A stretch of 6,840 nucleotides of DNA from CAYUCJ01 sp049282265 (GTDB lineage Bacteria > Desulfobacterota > DSM-4660 > Desulfatiglandales > Desulfatiglandaceae): positions 1-6,840 of the forward strand of contig JBAPTR010000154.1 of assembly GCA_049282265.1 (NCBI GenBank), given 5' to 3'. Below are positions 1 to 6,316 of the stretch, piece after piece. A program made the translations under genes and the position numbers. The notes under the pieces are model-generated. The model was not told the DNA's origin, made no database searches, and worked only from the letters and a program-made list of their open reading frames with translations. Numbering within the stretch: the first letter of the stretch is position 1; every line of letters begins with the position of its first letter.

Positions 1-41
1 GGGCGCTGGGCCGGGAGTATGAATGAGCAAGGAGAAATGAA

Positions 42-599
42 ATGCCGCCGAAACCCTGGGAAGTCATCTCAACGATTCGCGACAAGTCTTACCGGGTCTT
101 TGCCCTCCGCAAGGACACGGCCCTCTCCCCGAGGACGGGAAAGACTCATGATTTCTTTATCCTGGAATCCAGTTCCTGGGTCAACGTCATTCCACTGACA
201 AAGGACAATCAGGTGGTCCTGGTCAGGCAGTACCGGCATGGTACCGGGGAGGTAACCCTGGAGATTCCGGGCGGCCTTGTGGAGAATAAAGACACGCCCG
301 AGCAGGCCGCCTGGCGGGAGCTTGCGGAAGAGACAGGGTATGGCGCGGAAGAAATGATTTCCCTGGGGTTTGTGTTTCCGAATCCGGCCATACAGAACAA
401 CAAGTGCTTCACTTTTCTTGCGAAAAACGCAATGCAGGTTGGGGAGCAGGATCAGGATGGGGGAGAGGATATCGAGATTCTCCTGAAACCCCTTTCAGAG
501 ATTCCCGGACTGATTCGTACCGGGGTGATTTCGCATTCTCTGGTTGTAGCGGCCTTCTACCGCTTTTTCATGGAGCATGCACGCGGTCCCGGCAGGTAA
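42..599 (+). CDS. Nudix hydrolase, ADP-ribose pyrophosphatase-like
   Basis: A 185-residue protein of the Nudix family, probably a cytoplasmic ADP-ribose or nucleoside-diphosphate-sugar pyrophosphatase that hydrolyses its substrate to AMP plus a sugar phosphate. The Nudix box lies at residues 78-100: Gly78, Arg92-Glu93-Leu94, Glu96-Glu97 and Gly99 are in place, so the metal-binding REUxEE core is intact. The first acidic position of the box is Asp84 rather than the usual Glu. Pro115 lies 15 residues after the box, a spacing typical of ADP-ribose pyrophosphatases (family knowledge). An N-terminal beta-rich segment (about 1-70) and a length near 180 also fit that subgroup. The ATG is preceded by AAGGAG seven bases away, so the start is secure. 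It converges on the minus-strand ATPase gene with a 46-base gap in which I see no clear terminator. Substrate is inferred, not shown. Confidence 0.9.
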   Translation: MPPKPWEVISTIRDKSYRVFALRKDTALSPRTGKTHDFFILESSSWVNVIPLTKDNQVVLVRQYRHGTGEVTLEIPGGLVENKDTPEQAAWRELAEETGYGAEEMISLGFVFPNPAIQNNKCFTFLAKNAMQVGEQDQDGGEDIEILLKPLSEIPGLIRTGVISHSLVVAAFYRFFMEHARGPGR

Positions 600-645
600 C
601 CGCCCGGAATCCGGCAGCGGGGGCGTTGGCAATAGTGAGGGTTGA

Positions 646-2427
646 TCAGATACATACCTTTCTGACTTGATCAATATCTGTAAGTCCCAGAAATATCTTT
701 CGTATGCCGTCCTGCATCAGGGTCGTCATCCCGTCTTTTGCAGCCTGCTGCCTGAGCTTTTCGACATTTGGACTGTTCAGGATAAGGGCCTTGATCTCTT
801 TCGTAGCCTCGAGAAATTCCATGATGCCTGTCCTGCCCAAATAGCCCGTTTCGCGGCATCGTTCACAACCAACGGCCCGATAGATCCGGAGGTCTTTTCG
901 ATAGGGTATGCCCAAGGCCTCAAAACCGTCGCCGTAACTCCTCGTGAGAGCATTGAATTCTTCCCGTGAGGGATGATAGGCATCTTTGCAATGCACACAC
1001 AGGGTCCTCACCAGACGCTGGGCAAGGATGCCCAGGATGGCATCTGAAAAATTAAAGGCATCCATACCCATATCCAGGAGTCTCACGATGGTTTCGGGGG
1101 CGCTGTTGGTGTGGAGTGTGCTCATTACCAGGTGACCTGTGAGGGAGGCTTCGCAGGCTATAGCGGCGGTGTCGTGATCGCGCATTTCACCTACCATGAT
1201 GACGTCCGGATCGGCCCTCAGCAGGGACCGCATCGCCGCGGCAAAAGTGAAACCGATCTTTGGTTGGACCTGGACTTGCCTGAGTCCTCTCTGTGTAATT
1301 TCAACGGGATCCTCGGCAGTCCATATCTTGGTTTCCGGTCTGTTTATGTGCCTGAGGATGGAGTGGAGCGTCGTGGTTTTGCCGCTCCCCGTAGGACCCA
1401 CCACAAGGAGCATACCGTAGGGTTTTCCACTCATCTTAAGCAAGAGGTCGAGGTCCCTCTCTTTCATCCCCATGGCGTTCAAAGCCATGGGTTCTCCGGC
1501 CGTCAAAATGCGCATGACTACATCTTCTTCTTCTCCGGCCGTGGGCATGGTGGCCACCCGAAGTTCAATATCCAACGGATAGAATTTTCTGAACAATATC
1601 TTGCCGTCCTGGGGCTTCCTCCGCTCGGAGATATCCAGATCAGCCATGATCTTGATGCGGGAAATGAGGGCGCGTTTGTAATTGTAAGGTATCATTTTGT
1701 ACCGCCGACAAAACCCATCAACCCTGAACCTGATTTCCGCCCCGGATTTTCCCGGATAAGGTTCAATATGAATGTCCGAACAGTTTATCTTGTGCGCATC
1801 CACAATGATCCTGTTGACGAGGGAAACGACCTTATTATTCTCCAGTTTCAAAACGTCGGCGCGCGGTTCGGCTTCTTCCGTATCGGGCGCATCCAATTTC
1901 GCAAGGATGTCATCAATGGAGCCTCCTTCACCATCCTCGAACCCGCCATAGAAGGCGTCCAGGAAACCGATGATGTCTTCTTGAAGGCCCACCGCAAGAA
2001 CATAGTGTCCTGGGTGAATCAACGAATTGATGCTCTGGATCTTGTCCAAACATCGCGGGTTGTCCACGAGGATCTTTATCTTTCCATTCACTTTGCCGAG
2101 GGGCACCCAGAGGTTCCTTCTCAGGTATGCCGGGTTCAATTTGGACAATAGGTCCCCCGGAATGGGATAATATCGGTTATAGGGGACATATTCACATCCG
2201 AAAAATTCGGCAACGTTTTCACCCAATGTCAATTTGTCAATTCTTAGATCTTTTGTGAAGATCGACTCCACAGTGGTACCGCGTGCGTGTGCAAGGGTCG
2301 TGGCTTTATCCAGCTGCAAATTTGTTATGATTCCTTTTTCAACCAGATATTCGAGATGGGTTCTTTGGGTCCCCATTCGGTAAGAGGGAGTCTTGCTGTA
2401 GCTTTCTATTTGAGCGAGCAGAGCCAT
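646..2427 (-). CDS. GspE/PilB-family type II secretion / type IV pilus assembly ATPase
   Basis: A hexameric cytoplasmic AAA-like ATPase that powers pilin polymerisation in type IV pili or pseudopilus assembly in type II secretion. Numbering from the upstream ATG at 2430, an MshEN-like N-terminal domain spans about 23-160, a linker about 165-190, and the ATPase domain about 195-590. Visible motifs are Walker A GPTGSGKT (345-352), the Asp box TAEDPVE (371-377), the Walker B region around LRADPDVIMVGEMRD (404-418), the His box TGHLVMSTLHTN (431-442) and a tetracysteine zinc site, CxxC at 478-481 and 522-525. All catalytic motifs are intact and the length (about 590) is normal. Two adjacent ATGs exist. 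GGAGG lies 2 bases from the first and 5 from the second, so I chose the second (2427). No other pilus or secretion genes are in the window, so PilB and GspE cannot be told apart by context. A sigma-54-type promoter precedes it. Confidence 0.93.
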   Translation of the reverse strand: MALLAQIESYSKTPSYRMGTQRTHLEYLVEKGIITNLQLDKATTLAHARGTTVESIFTKDLRIDKLTLGENVAEFFGCEYVPYNRYYPIPGDLLSKLNPAYLRRNLWVPLGKVNGKIKILVDNPRCLDKIQSINSLIHPGHYVLAVGLQEDIIGFLDAFYGGFEDGEGGSIDDILAKLDAPDTEEAEPRADVLKLENNKVVSLVNRIIVDAHKINCSDIHIEPYPGKSGAEIRFRVDGFCRRYKMIPYNYKRALISRIKIMADLDISERRKPQDGKILFRKFYPLDIELRVATMPTAGEEEDVVMRILTAGEPMALNAMGMKERDLDLLLKMSGKPYGMLLVVGPTGSGKTTTLHSILRHINRPETKIWTAEDPVEITQRGLRQVQVQPKIGFTFAAAMRSLLRADPDVIMVGEMRDHDTAAIACEASLTGHLVMSTLHTNSAPETIVRLLDMGMDAFNFSDAILGILAQRLVRTLCVHCKDAYHPSREEFNALTRSYGDGFEALGIPYRKDLRIYRAVGCERCRETGYLGRTGIMEFLEATKEIKALILNSPNVEKLRQQAAKDGMTTLMQDGIRKIFLGLTDIDQVRKVCI

Positions 2428-2731
2428 CATTGCCTCCAGTGTGTGGAATAAGAAGAATTTGTCAGATTGTTGAGCAAGAGATGTGCCGAAAGGAGTTCCG
2501 TTGGGGAAAATAAAAAAGATGCCGTATTATCGATAGATTACACCCTCTCATTTAAGTGAACGTGGCTCATTTTCATACAAGAGGAAAAACCTTGGGAAAG
2601 TGGCTTCTATATTATGGCAACGAATTGCACACCCTGCCCTATTGCCCAGCACCAGAATGCCCAGCGGCTTCAGCATGGACCGTCTGCATCAAAGCCTTTC
2701 GCAGATCTTGGATGCGATCAAGGCATTTCCA
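2428..2731. other. Intergenic region between the EamA transporter and the GspE/PilB ATPase
   Basis: About 300 bases without a convincing gene. It holds the sigma-54-like promoter and ribosome binding site of the ATPase gene, a TATCGATA palindrome near 2525-2532, and a minus-strand direct repeat of GCTGGGCA (two copies eight bases apart, near 2645-2668). Short open frames cross it on both strands. On the minus strand one begins MLKPLGILVLGN, and another reads DRIQDLRKALMQTVHAEAAG before a stop. Neither has a Shine-Dalgarno sequence and I recognise neither, so I do not call them. No intrinsic terminator with a U-run was found after the EamA gene. Confidence 0.5.
2473..2488 (-). promoter_or_regulatory. 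Predicted sigma-54 (-24/-12) promoter of the GspE/PilB gene
   Basis: On the minus strand the sequence CGGCACATCTCTTGCT carries GG and GC separated by exactly ten bases. It matches the GGCAC and TTGCT halves of the RpoN consensus. Transcription would start near 2462, giving a leader of about 35 bases with GGAGG just before the gene. Sigma-54 control is known for type IV pilus genes in several proteobacteria and would imply an enhancer-binding activator. I could not identify its binding site upstream. This is a motif match only. Confidence 0.6.
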
Positions 2732-3661
2732 TTATGTGTTTTGCGCCTCTTTCCAGGATGTCAGAACCATGCCGATGGATACCAATGCAAGGGATACAAG
2801 GGCCAGCCAGTCCAGGTTTTCCTCTGGCAATATGGCAGCGGAAAGAAACGTGCCGCACACGGGAATAAGAAAACGGTACATGGCCATGCTGGTCAGCCGG
2901 TTGTATTTGACCAGGACATACCATAGGGTAAAGGCAAAGGCTGAAAGGAAGCTCAGGTAGCAGAGGAGCAGGAAGGTGGAACCGGAAAAACGAATCACGG
3001 CGGGATCCTCGACGACCAGCGCGATCAACAGGAGGATCAGAGAGCCCAGGGTGAGCTGGTAGGCGGACATGAGAGGCGGGTGAATACGCGGGGAACTCTT
3101 CTTCACGAGAAGCGTGCCGGCCGTTGAGGCCAGGGCGGAGAGGAGGACAAACCCTTCCCCTGTCAGGCGGAAGACAAAATCAAAACCACTCTTGTTCAAG
3201 TTCACAATGATAATACCGAGGAATCCAAGGACAAGACCGATGTTTTTCTTGGGTGTGAGGACATCGTCCTTCATCCACAGATGCGAGGAGAGTGCAATGA
3301 AAAAGGAGCCCGAACCGTTGATGATGGCGGTCTTCATTCCCGTTGTATTGGAGAGCCCTATGTAGAAAAACGTGTACATTAAAGTGGTCTGGAGCAGGCC
3401 CAGGAGGAAAAGGGTCGCGTAGTCCCTGGGTTCAGGGAGCAGAATGGACCTCCCCGTGAGCCTGACTGCCGCAAAGATCATAAGGCCCGCCAGTAGAAAT
3501 CTGTATGCGGCAAAGTAGAGTTTCCCGCCCGTGTTTCGCTCTATTTCGAGCAGCCGGAAACCGATTTTCACCAGGGGAAATGCACTGCCCCAGAGGAGTG
3601 CGCAGACAAGGGCGAAAAAAATAACGGCCGGGGCCCAGGTGAAGAGTTTCTGTCTGTCCAT
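2732..3661 (-). CDS. EamA/DMT-superfamily transporter
   Basis: A 309-residue inner-membrane protein of the drug/metabolite transporter superfamily, with the usual two EamA repeats and about ten predicted transmembrane helices. Repeat one spans about 14-155. It begins with WGSAFPLVKIGF (24-35) and contains FYIGLSNTTGMKTAIINGSG (99-118) and a charged turn before the LGFLGIIIV helix. Repeat two spans about 168-300 and contains the FTLWYVLVKYNRLTSMAMYR segment (244-263) followed by a PE at 279-280. These are hallmark positions of the family. Members export or import amino acids, metabolites or drugs; the substrate cannot be read from the sequence. It is the last gene of the minus-strand cluster, 61 bases after the CaCA homologue. 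The ATG has only a weak, distant AGGCGG (about ten bases), so translation may be modest. The first helix begins soon after this start, which supports it. Confidence 0.9.
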   Translation of the reverse strand: MDRQKLFTWAPAVIFFALVCALLWGSAFPLVKIGFRLLEIERNTGGKLYFAAYRFLLAGLMIFAAVRLTGRSILLPEPRDYATLFLLGLLQTTLMYTFFYIGLSNTTGMKTAIINGSGSFFIALSSHLWMKDDVLTPKKNIGLVLGFLGIIIVNLNKSGFDFVFRLTGEGFVLLSALASTAGTLLVKKSSPRIHPPLMSAYQLTLGSLILLLIALVVEDPAVIRFSGSTFLLLCYLSFLSAFAFTLWYVLVKYNRLTSMAMYRFLIPVCGTFLSAAILPEENLDWLALVSLALVSIGMVLTSWKEAQNT

Positions 3662-3722
3662 GATCGTTCTACCGCCTGCTGGATGAGATGGGAAGCCAAT
3701 GTAAGCCAGTGGGTGCTTTTGG

Positions 3723-4772
3723 TCAAGAAATTAACCCTTGATAGATGAAGAGCCCGTAGGCTCCTGTGAGGAGGAGGCCGGCCGCCTTGGGTAAACGTCC
3801 CAGAAAAACCAGAAAGAGAAAGAGGAGAAACCCGGCGGCCAATACTATGCCGATGCTGAGATTGAAAAAACCAGGAATCTCGATGGGTTTGAAGAGGGCA
3901 AAAATCCCGACGCACATGGGAATGCAGATATGTCCGTCCCCGATCTGTGAACTGAAGACGATATCGGCGCGCCGGGCCCATGCATAGTAAAGGGCGACAA
4001 GGGCATTGGGGAAAACCATCAACAGTCCTGTGAGCCATCCCAGATTGTCGAAAACCAGAAAACCGGAACCCTCTCGGGGGACCCATGCCACAAGGCGATC
4101 GATGCTGTAATAGACAGCTACACCGGTGGCGAGGATTGTGAAGAAATCGAACACAATCGATTTGGGAAGAGTGCGCTTGCGAATGACGTTGTCCTTGAGG
4201 ACATCGAAAACCTGGAACAGCTGCCAGAAAAAGAACATGCCCACGAGTACGAGACCGTCAGAAAAATCAATGGCCCCGTCTCCGGCCAGGGCCCATAGCG
4301 TCCCGGTAAAAAAAAACAGAGCCACGAGCGAGAGCAACAGGGAAAGATGGTTGACACGGGCTGTCCGGAGGGCCCCCTTCCGACTTTTTTTGGGTGAGGA
4401 AGGAATCACGACAAGGGTCCAGCAAAGGGTGGACAGACCGATGATCAGGGTGAGGTTGGTGGTATTGTTTACCAGACAGTTTTCCAGGACAAGAGAACCG
4501 GAACCTCCTGAAGTTCCCAGGATGAAGGCAAAGGCCAGGTTTGAAAATCCGGAGGCATAGGGCATAATCAGGGTGCCCAAGGCCGTCCCTTCAAAACCTT
4601 TCTTTTCCAAGGCCCCCAGGCGCCATATCATCACTGCCGACGCCAGCAGAAAGAGAAAGAGGGAAAACCAGGGATCCAGGGAATCAAGGCGCACCGCCTC
4701 TTGCTTCAGCACTGAAATGGGCTGGGACAAAAGGAGTTTCCAGTAATGGATATCAAGAAAGGCCGCTTCCAC
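3723..4772 (-). CDS. CaCA-superfamily (sodium/calcium exchanger-like) membrane protein with atypical alpha repeats
   Basis: A 349-residue protein with about ten hydrophobic helices. I place it in the cation/Ca2+ exchanger superfamily from internal symmetry and the alpha-repeat pattern. In repeat one, ENCLVNNTTNLTLIIG (97-112) aligns without gaps with the family pattern GNxxGSNxxNxxxxxG. In repeat two, PNALVALYYAWARRADIVF (255-273) then SSQIGDGHI (274-282) keeps the exact spacing of the family's PE...GNxxGSN segment. The Glu of the canonical GTSxPE motif is replaced by Asn256 in repeat two, and by Asn78 in repeat one with a one-residue shift. The second repeat also lacks the usual Asn residues. 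Ion choice and coupling may therefore differ from classical exchangers. The start is GTG, with AGGGGA about ten bases upstream and only 18 bases after the TerB-like stop, suggesting translational coupling. A divergent non-exchanging homologue is the main alternative. Confidence 0.75.
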   Translation of the reverse strand: MEAAFLDIHYWKLLLSQPISVLKQEAVRLDSLDPWFSLFLFLLASAVMIWRLGALEKKGFEGTALGTLIMPYASGFSNLAFAFILGTSGGSGSLVLENCLVNNTTNLTLIIGLSTLCWTLVVIPSSPKKSRKGALRTARVNHLSLLLSLVALFFFTGTLWALAGDGAIDFSDGLVLVGMFFFWQLFQVFDVLKDNVIRKRTLPKSIVFDFFTILATGVAVYYSIDRLVAWVPREGSGFLVFDNLGWLTGLLMVFPNALVALYYAWARRADIVFSSQIGDGHICIPMCVGIFALFKPIEIPGFFNLSIGIVLAAGFLLFLFLVFLGRLPKAAGLLLTGAYGLFIYQGLIS

Positions 4773-4790
4773 AGAAGACTTGTCCCCTAG

Positions 4791-5207
4791 TTAGAGCGTT
4801 CCTGCCACGAGTCCTTCCCATTCCGTATGGAGCGTCCTGTACCCCCTGATCCATTCTTCAAGATGGTCCACGTCCCTGCGGGAGATATCCATTCTTGCGG
4901 CAAAAGTGTATATTTTTTCCCTTTCCGGCAGAGAAAAATGACGGTCCCTTGACGCAAGCATGATGGCGTCCCTCAGCACAACAAAAGCCGTGAGGCGGGA
5001 GACGTGTTGTTTCTCTATGTCAAAGAGCCTGTCCGTGGAACTCAGGAGCTGTTCATAATCAAGACCCAGGCGCTGGGCCTGCTTGCGGACATAATCGAAC
5101 TCCGGTGGGCCGTTATCCCTGTCGGCCTTGGCAATGGCAATGAGTATCTTGACGTAGGTTTCAGAGTCAAAAGATGCCGAATGCATGTTCACAAAACTGT
5201 TGTCCAT
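4791..5207 (-). CDS. TerB-like (tellurite-resistance-type) helical protein
   Basis: A 138-residue soluble, mostly helical protein resembling the TerB domain found in Ter stress-response systems. Two related segments are visible and align without gaps: AKADRDNGPPEFDYVRKQAQ (26-45, continuing RLGL) and ASRDRHFSLPEREKIYTFAA (85-104, continuing RMDI). They share Ala, Asp, Arg, Pro-Glu, Ala and Arg at equivalent positions. The Asp and Glu residues recall the metal-binding positions of TerB folds (inference). The open frame continues upstream to 5393 into trpD, but the ATG at 5207 has a perfect GGGAGG five bases before it, so I start there. It sits 70 bases after trpD and 18 before the exchanger homologue. 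TerB proteins are known to pair with membrane TerC-type proteins, so a partnership with the downstream CaCA homologue is plausible but unproven. Tellurite resistance itself should not be assumed. Confidence 0.75.
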   Translation of the reverse strand: MDNSFVNMHSASFDSETYVKILIAIAKADRDNGPPEFDYVRKQAQRLGLDYEQLLSSTDRLFDIEKQHVSRLTAFVVLRDAIMLASRDRHFSLPEREKIYTFAARMDISRRDVDHLEEWIRGYRTLHTEWEGLVAGTL

Positions 5208-5277
5208 GGTATCCTCCCGTGCATATAACCGCAACTTAAGCAAGTCAGTAGTGGGAATTTTGCAATATTTGTACCAG

Positions 5278-6114
5278 TCAACAGAGTTCCTTTCTGACAA
5301 GGGGCCGGTACTCCCGGGCAAACGCGATGAGGCTTTCAAGCTTGGCTCCGGCCGAGCCCGAGTCGATGCAGTCAGCCGCCCGTTTGATGTCATCCTTTAT
5401 CTCCCTGTCCAGACCCGATGCCACAAAGGCCTCCCTCGTACCCAGATTATTGAGCACCTTCGCCATTTTTTCGGTAAGGGAAGGGGTATAGACACCCAGC
5501 ACCTGTGCCGACGCCCCGGCCGGGTTTGTGAGGGGGCCGAGCAAATTGAAGATGGTTCGTATACCCATCTCTTTCCTGGGTCCTGCAGCGTACTTCATGG
5601 CACCGTGAAAGAGAGGTGTATACAGGAACCCAAGCCCTATTTCCTGGATTGAACGTTCCACATCGGAAGCGGTGATGTCCAGGTTCACACCCAGATTTTC
5701 AAGCACGTCCGCACTGCCGGACCCACTCGAAACAGCCCGGTTCCCGTGTTTGGCCACCTTCACACCGGCGCCCGCCGCCACAAAGGCGGTCGTGGTAGAG
5801 ACGTTGAAAGTGTGGGTGGAGTCTCCTCCGGTACCACAGGTATCAAGAATCGTCTCTTCGTCCACGTTGATCTCGTCCCTGTCGATATTCTCCAGGTGGT
5901 TTCCGGTGTCTATTTTTGCGGCCGTGGCCCTTATGGCCCTCGCCGCACCGGCAATTTCTTCTATGGTTTTCCCCTTCATTCGCAAGGCGGTTGCAAGTGC
6001 CCCGATTTGGGCCGGACCGGCCTTTCCGGTCATGATTTCTTTCATGACGGATTCCATTTCCATTTCCGTCAGATTCCTGCCCTTGACTACCTTGACAATG
6101 GCTTCTTTGATCAT
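5278..6114 (-). CDS. trpD: Anthranilate phosphoribosyltransferase with a large internal in-frame deletion
   Basis: TrpD transfers the phosphoribosyl group of PRPP to anthranilate in tryptophan synthesis. The N-terminal two thirds are canonical: GTGGD (94-98, PRPP), NVST (104-107), KHGN (122-125), Arg180 in the anthranilate-site region, and GPLTNP (193-198). The protein has 278 residues, against about 335-350 in the family. After EAFVASGLD (228-236) it goes straight into the final helical segment REIKDDIKRAADCIDSG. In complete TrpD the first AFV-like segment is followed by the DGLDE metal-binding motif, then about 70-80 residues ending in NAAAALYVAG. That stretch, including the Asp-Glu pair for the second Mg2+, is missing. 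The joint near 5422-5430 reads GCC TTT GTG, consistent with recombination at a short repeat. The ATG at 6114 has AAGGAGG eight bases upstream; a TTG at 6120 is too close to it. No stops or frameshifts occur. The enzyme is probably inactive or altered. An assembly error is the main alternative. Confidence 0.88.
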   Translation of the reverse strand: MIKEAIVKVVKGRNLTEMEMESVMKEIMTGKAGPAQIGALATALRMKGKTIEEIAGAARAIRATAAKIDTGNHLENIDRDEINVDEETILDTCGTGGDSTHTFNVSTTTAFVAAGAGVKVAKHGNRAVSSGSGSADVLENLGVNLDITASDVERSIQEIGLGFLYTPLFHGAMKYAAGPRKEMGIRTIFNLLGPLTNPAGASAQVLGVYTPSLTEKMAKVLNNLGTREAFVASGLDREIKDDIKRAADCIDSGSAGAKLESLIAFAREYRPLVRKELC

Positions 6115-6177
6115 GGTCAATTCCTCCTTGCCGAAAAACGGCCGTTAAGTTGAACTGAATAACTGAATATTTGAAAA

Positions 6178-6212
6178 GAAAAGCCGTGAGATGCGTCATC
6201 CCACGGCTTTTC
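6178..6212 (-). terminator. Second terminator-like hairpin between the trp attenuator and trpD
   Basis: An 11-base-pair perfect stem (6178-6188 with 6202-6212) continues past one A-C mismatch into four more pairs (6190-6193 with 6197-6200), closed by a three-base loop. On the minus strand it is followed by TTTTCAAATATT, so it could terminate transcription towards trpD. The other strand also has an A/T-rich flank. Its stem shares CCGTGGG and GCATCTC with the attenuator hairpin just upstream, which suggests duplication. It lacks the CTCCTG that would let leader region 2 disrupt it, so the attenuation switch should not control it. It might instead stabilise or process the 5' end of the trpD transcript. 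Confidence 0.65.
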
Positions 6213-6219
6213 AAAAGGC

Positions 6220-6260
6220 AAAAAAAAACCGCGGGATCTTCAGGAGATGCCCACGGTTTT
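6220..6260 (-). terminator. trp attenuator terminator (3:4 hairpin)
   Basis: On the minus strand AAAACCG (6260-6254) pairs with CGGTTTT (6231-6225). A T-G wobble, GGG/CCC, a one-base bulge and ATCT/AGAT around a five-base loop complete the stem. Nine T residues (6228-6220) start within the right arm and extend past the stem. This is a textbook intrinsic terminator. It sits 22 bases after the stop codon of the Trp-rich leader peptide and about 105 bases before trpD. Its left arm overlaps the segment used by the alternative antiterminator. Confidence 0.9.
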
Positions 6261-6316
6261 GTTATTGCTAAATCATCCGAACTAAGCCAGGCTCACCTCC
6301 TGAGAAGAGCTGAGCC
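6240..6316 (-). promoter_or_regulatory. Alternative leader RNA pairings (1:2 and 2:3) of the trp attenuator
   Basis: Two mutually exclusive pairings can be drawn on the minus-strand RNA. 1:2: GGCTCA (6316-6311) with TGAGCC (6295-6290), plus CTC/GAG inside after a G-G mismatch. The left arm starts within the Trp codons. 2:3: TCAGGAGGTG (6303-6294) with CATCTCCTGA (6249-6240), ten continuous pairs including one G-U. The 2:3 pairing uses up the arm needed for the terminator. The expected logic is as follows. A ribosome stalled on the Trp codons blocks region 1, 2:3 forms and trpD is transcribed. With ample Trp-tRNA the ribosome reaches the stop, 2:3 is prevented and the terminator forms. Mechanism inferred from the classical trp operon; pairings seen directly. 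Confidence 0.88.

Noticed and set aside
1..26. Possible 3' end of an upstream plus-strand gene
   Set aside because: Two frames reach a stop (at 22 and 26) with plausible C-terminal residues, and with fewer than ten codons neither can be supported.
600..645. Intrinsic terminator between the convergent Nudix and ATPase genes
   Set aside because: No stem followed by a T-run could be drawn on either strand.
1111..2151. 346-codon plus-strand open frame
   Set aside because: It lies wholly antisense to the GspE/PilB ATPase, whose motifs are all on the other strand; the composition is that of a shadow frame.
2556..2960. Plus-strand open frames in the 2556-2960 region
   Set aside because: They start with poor signals, overlap the C-terminal part of the EamA gene antisense, and show no family motif.
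3568..4086. 172-codon minus-strand open frame across the EamA/CaCA junction
   Set aside because: Out of frame with two well-supported membrane protein genes and without its own start signal.
5208..5393. Upstream extension of the TerB-like frame into trpD
   Set aside because: The ATG at 5207 has a perfect ribosome binding site and the extension lacks family similarity and lies over the trpD coding sequence.
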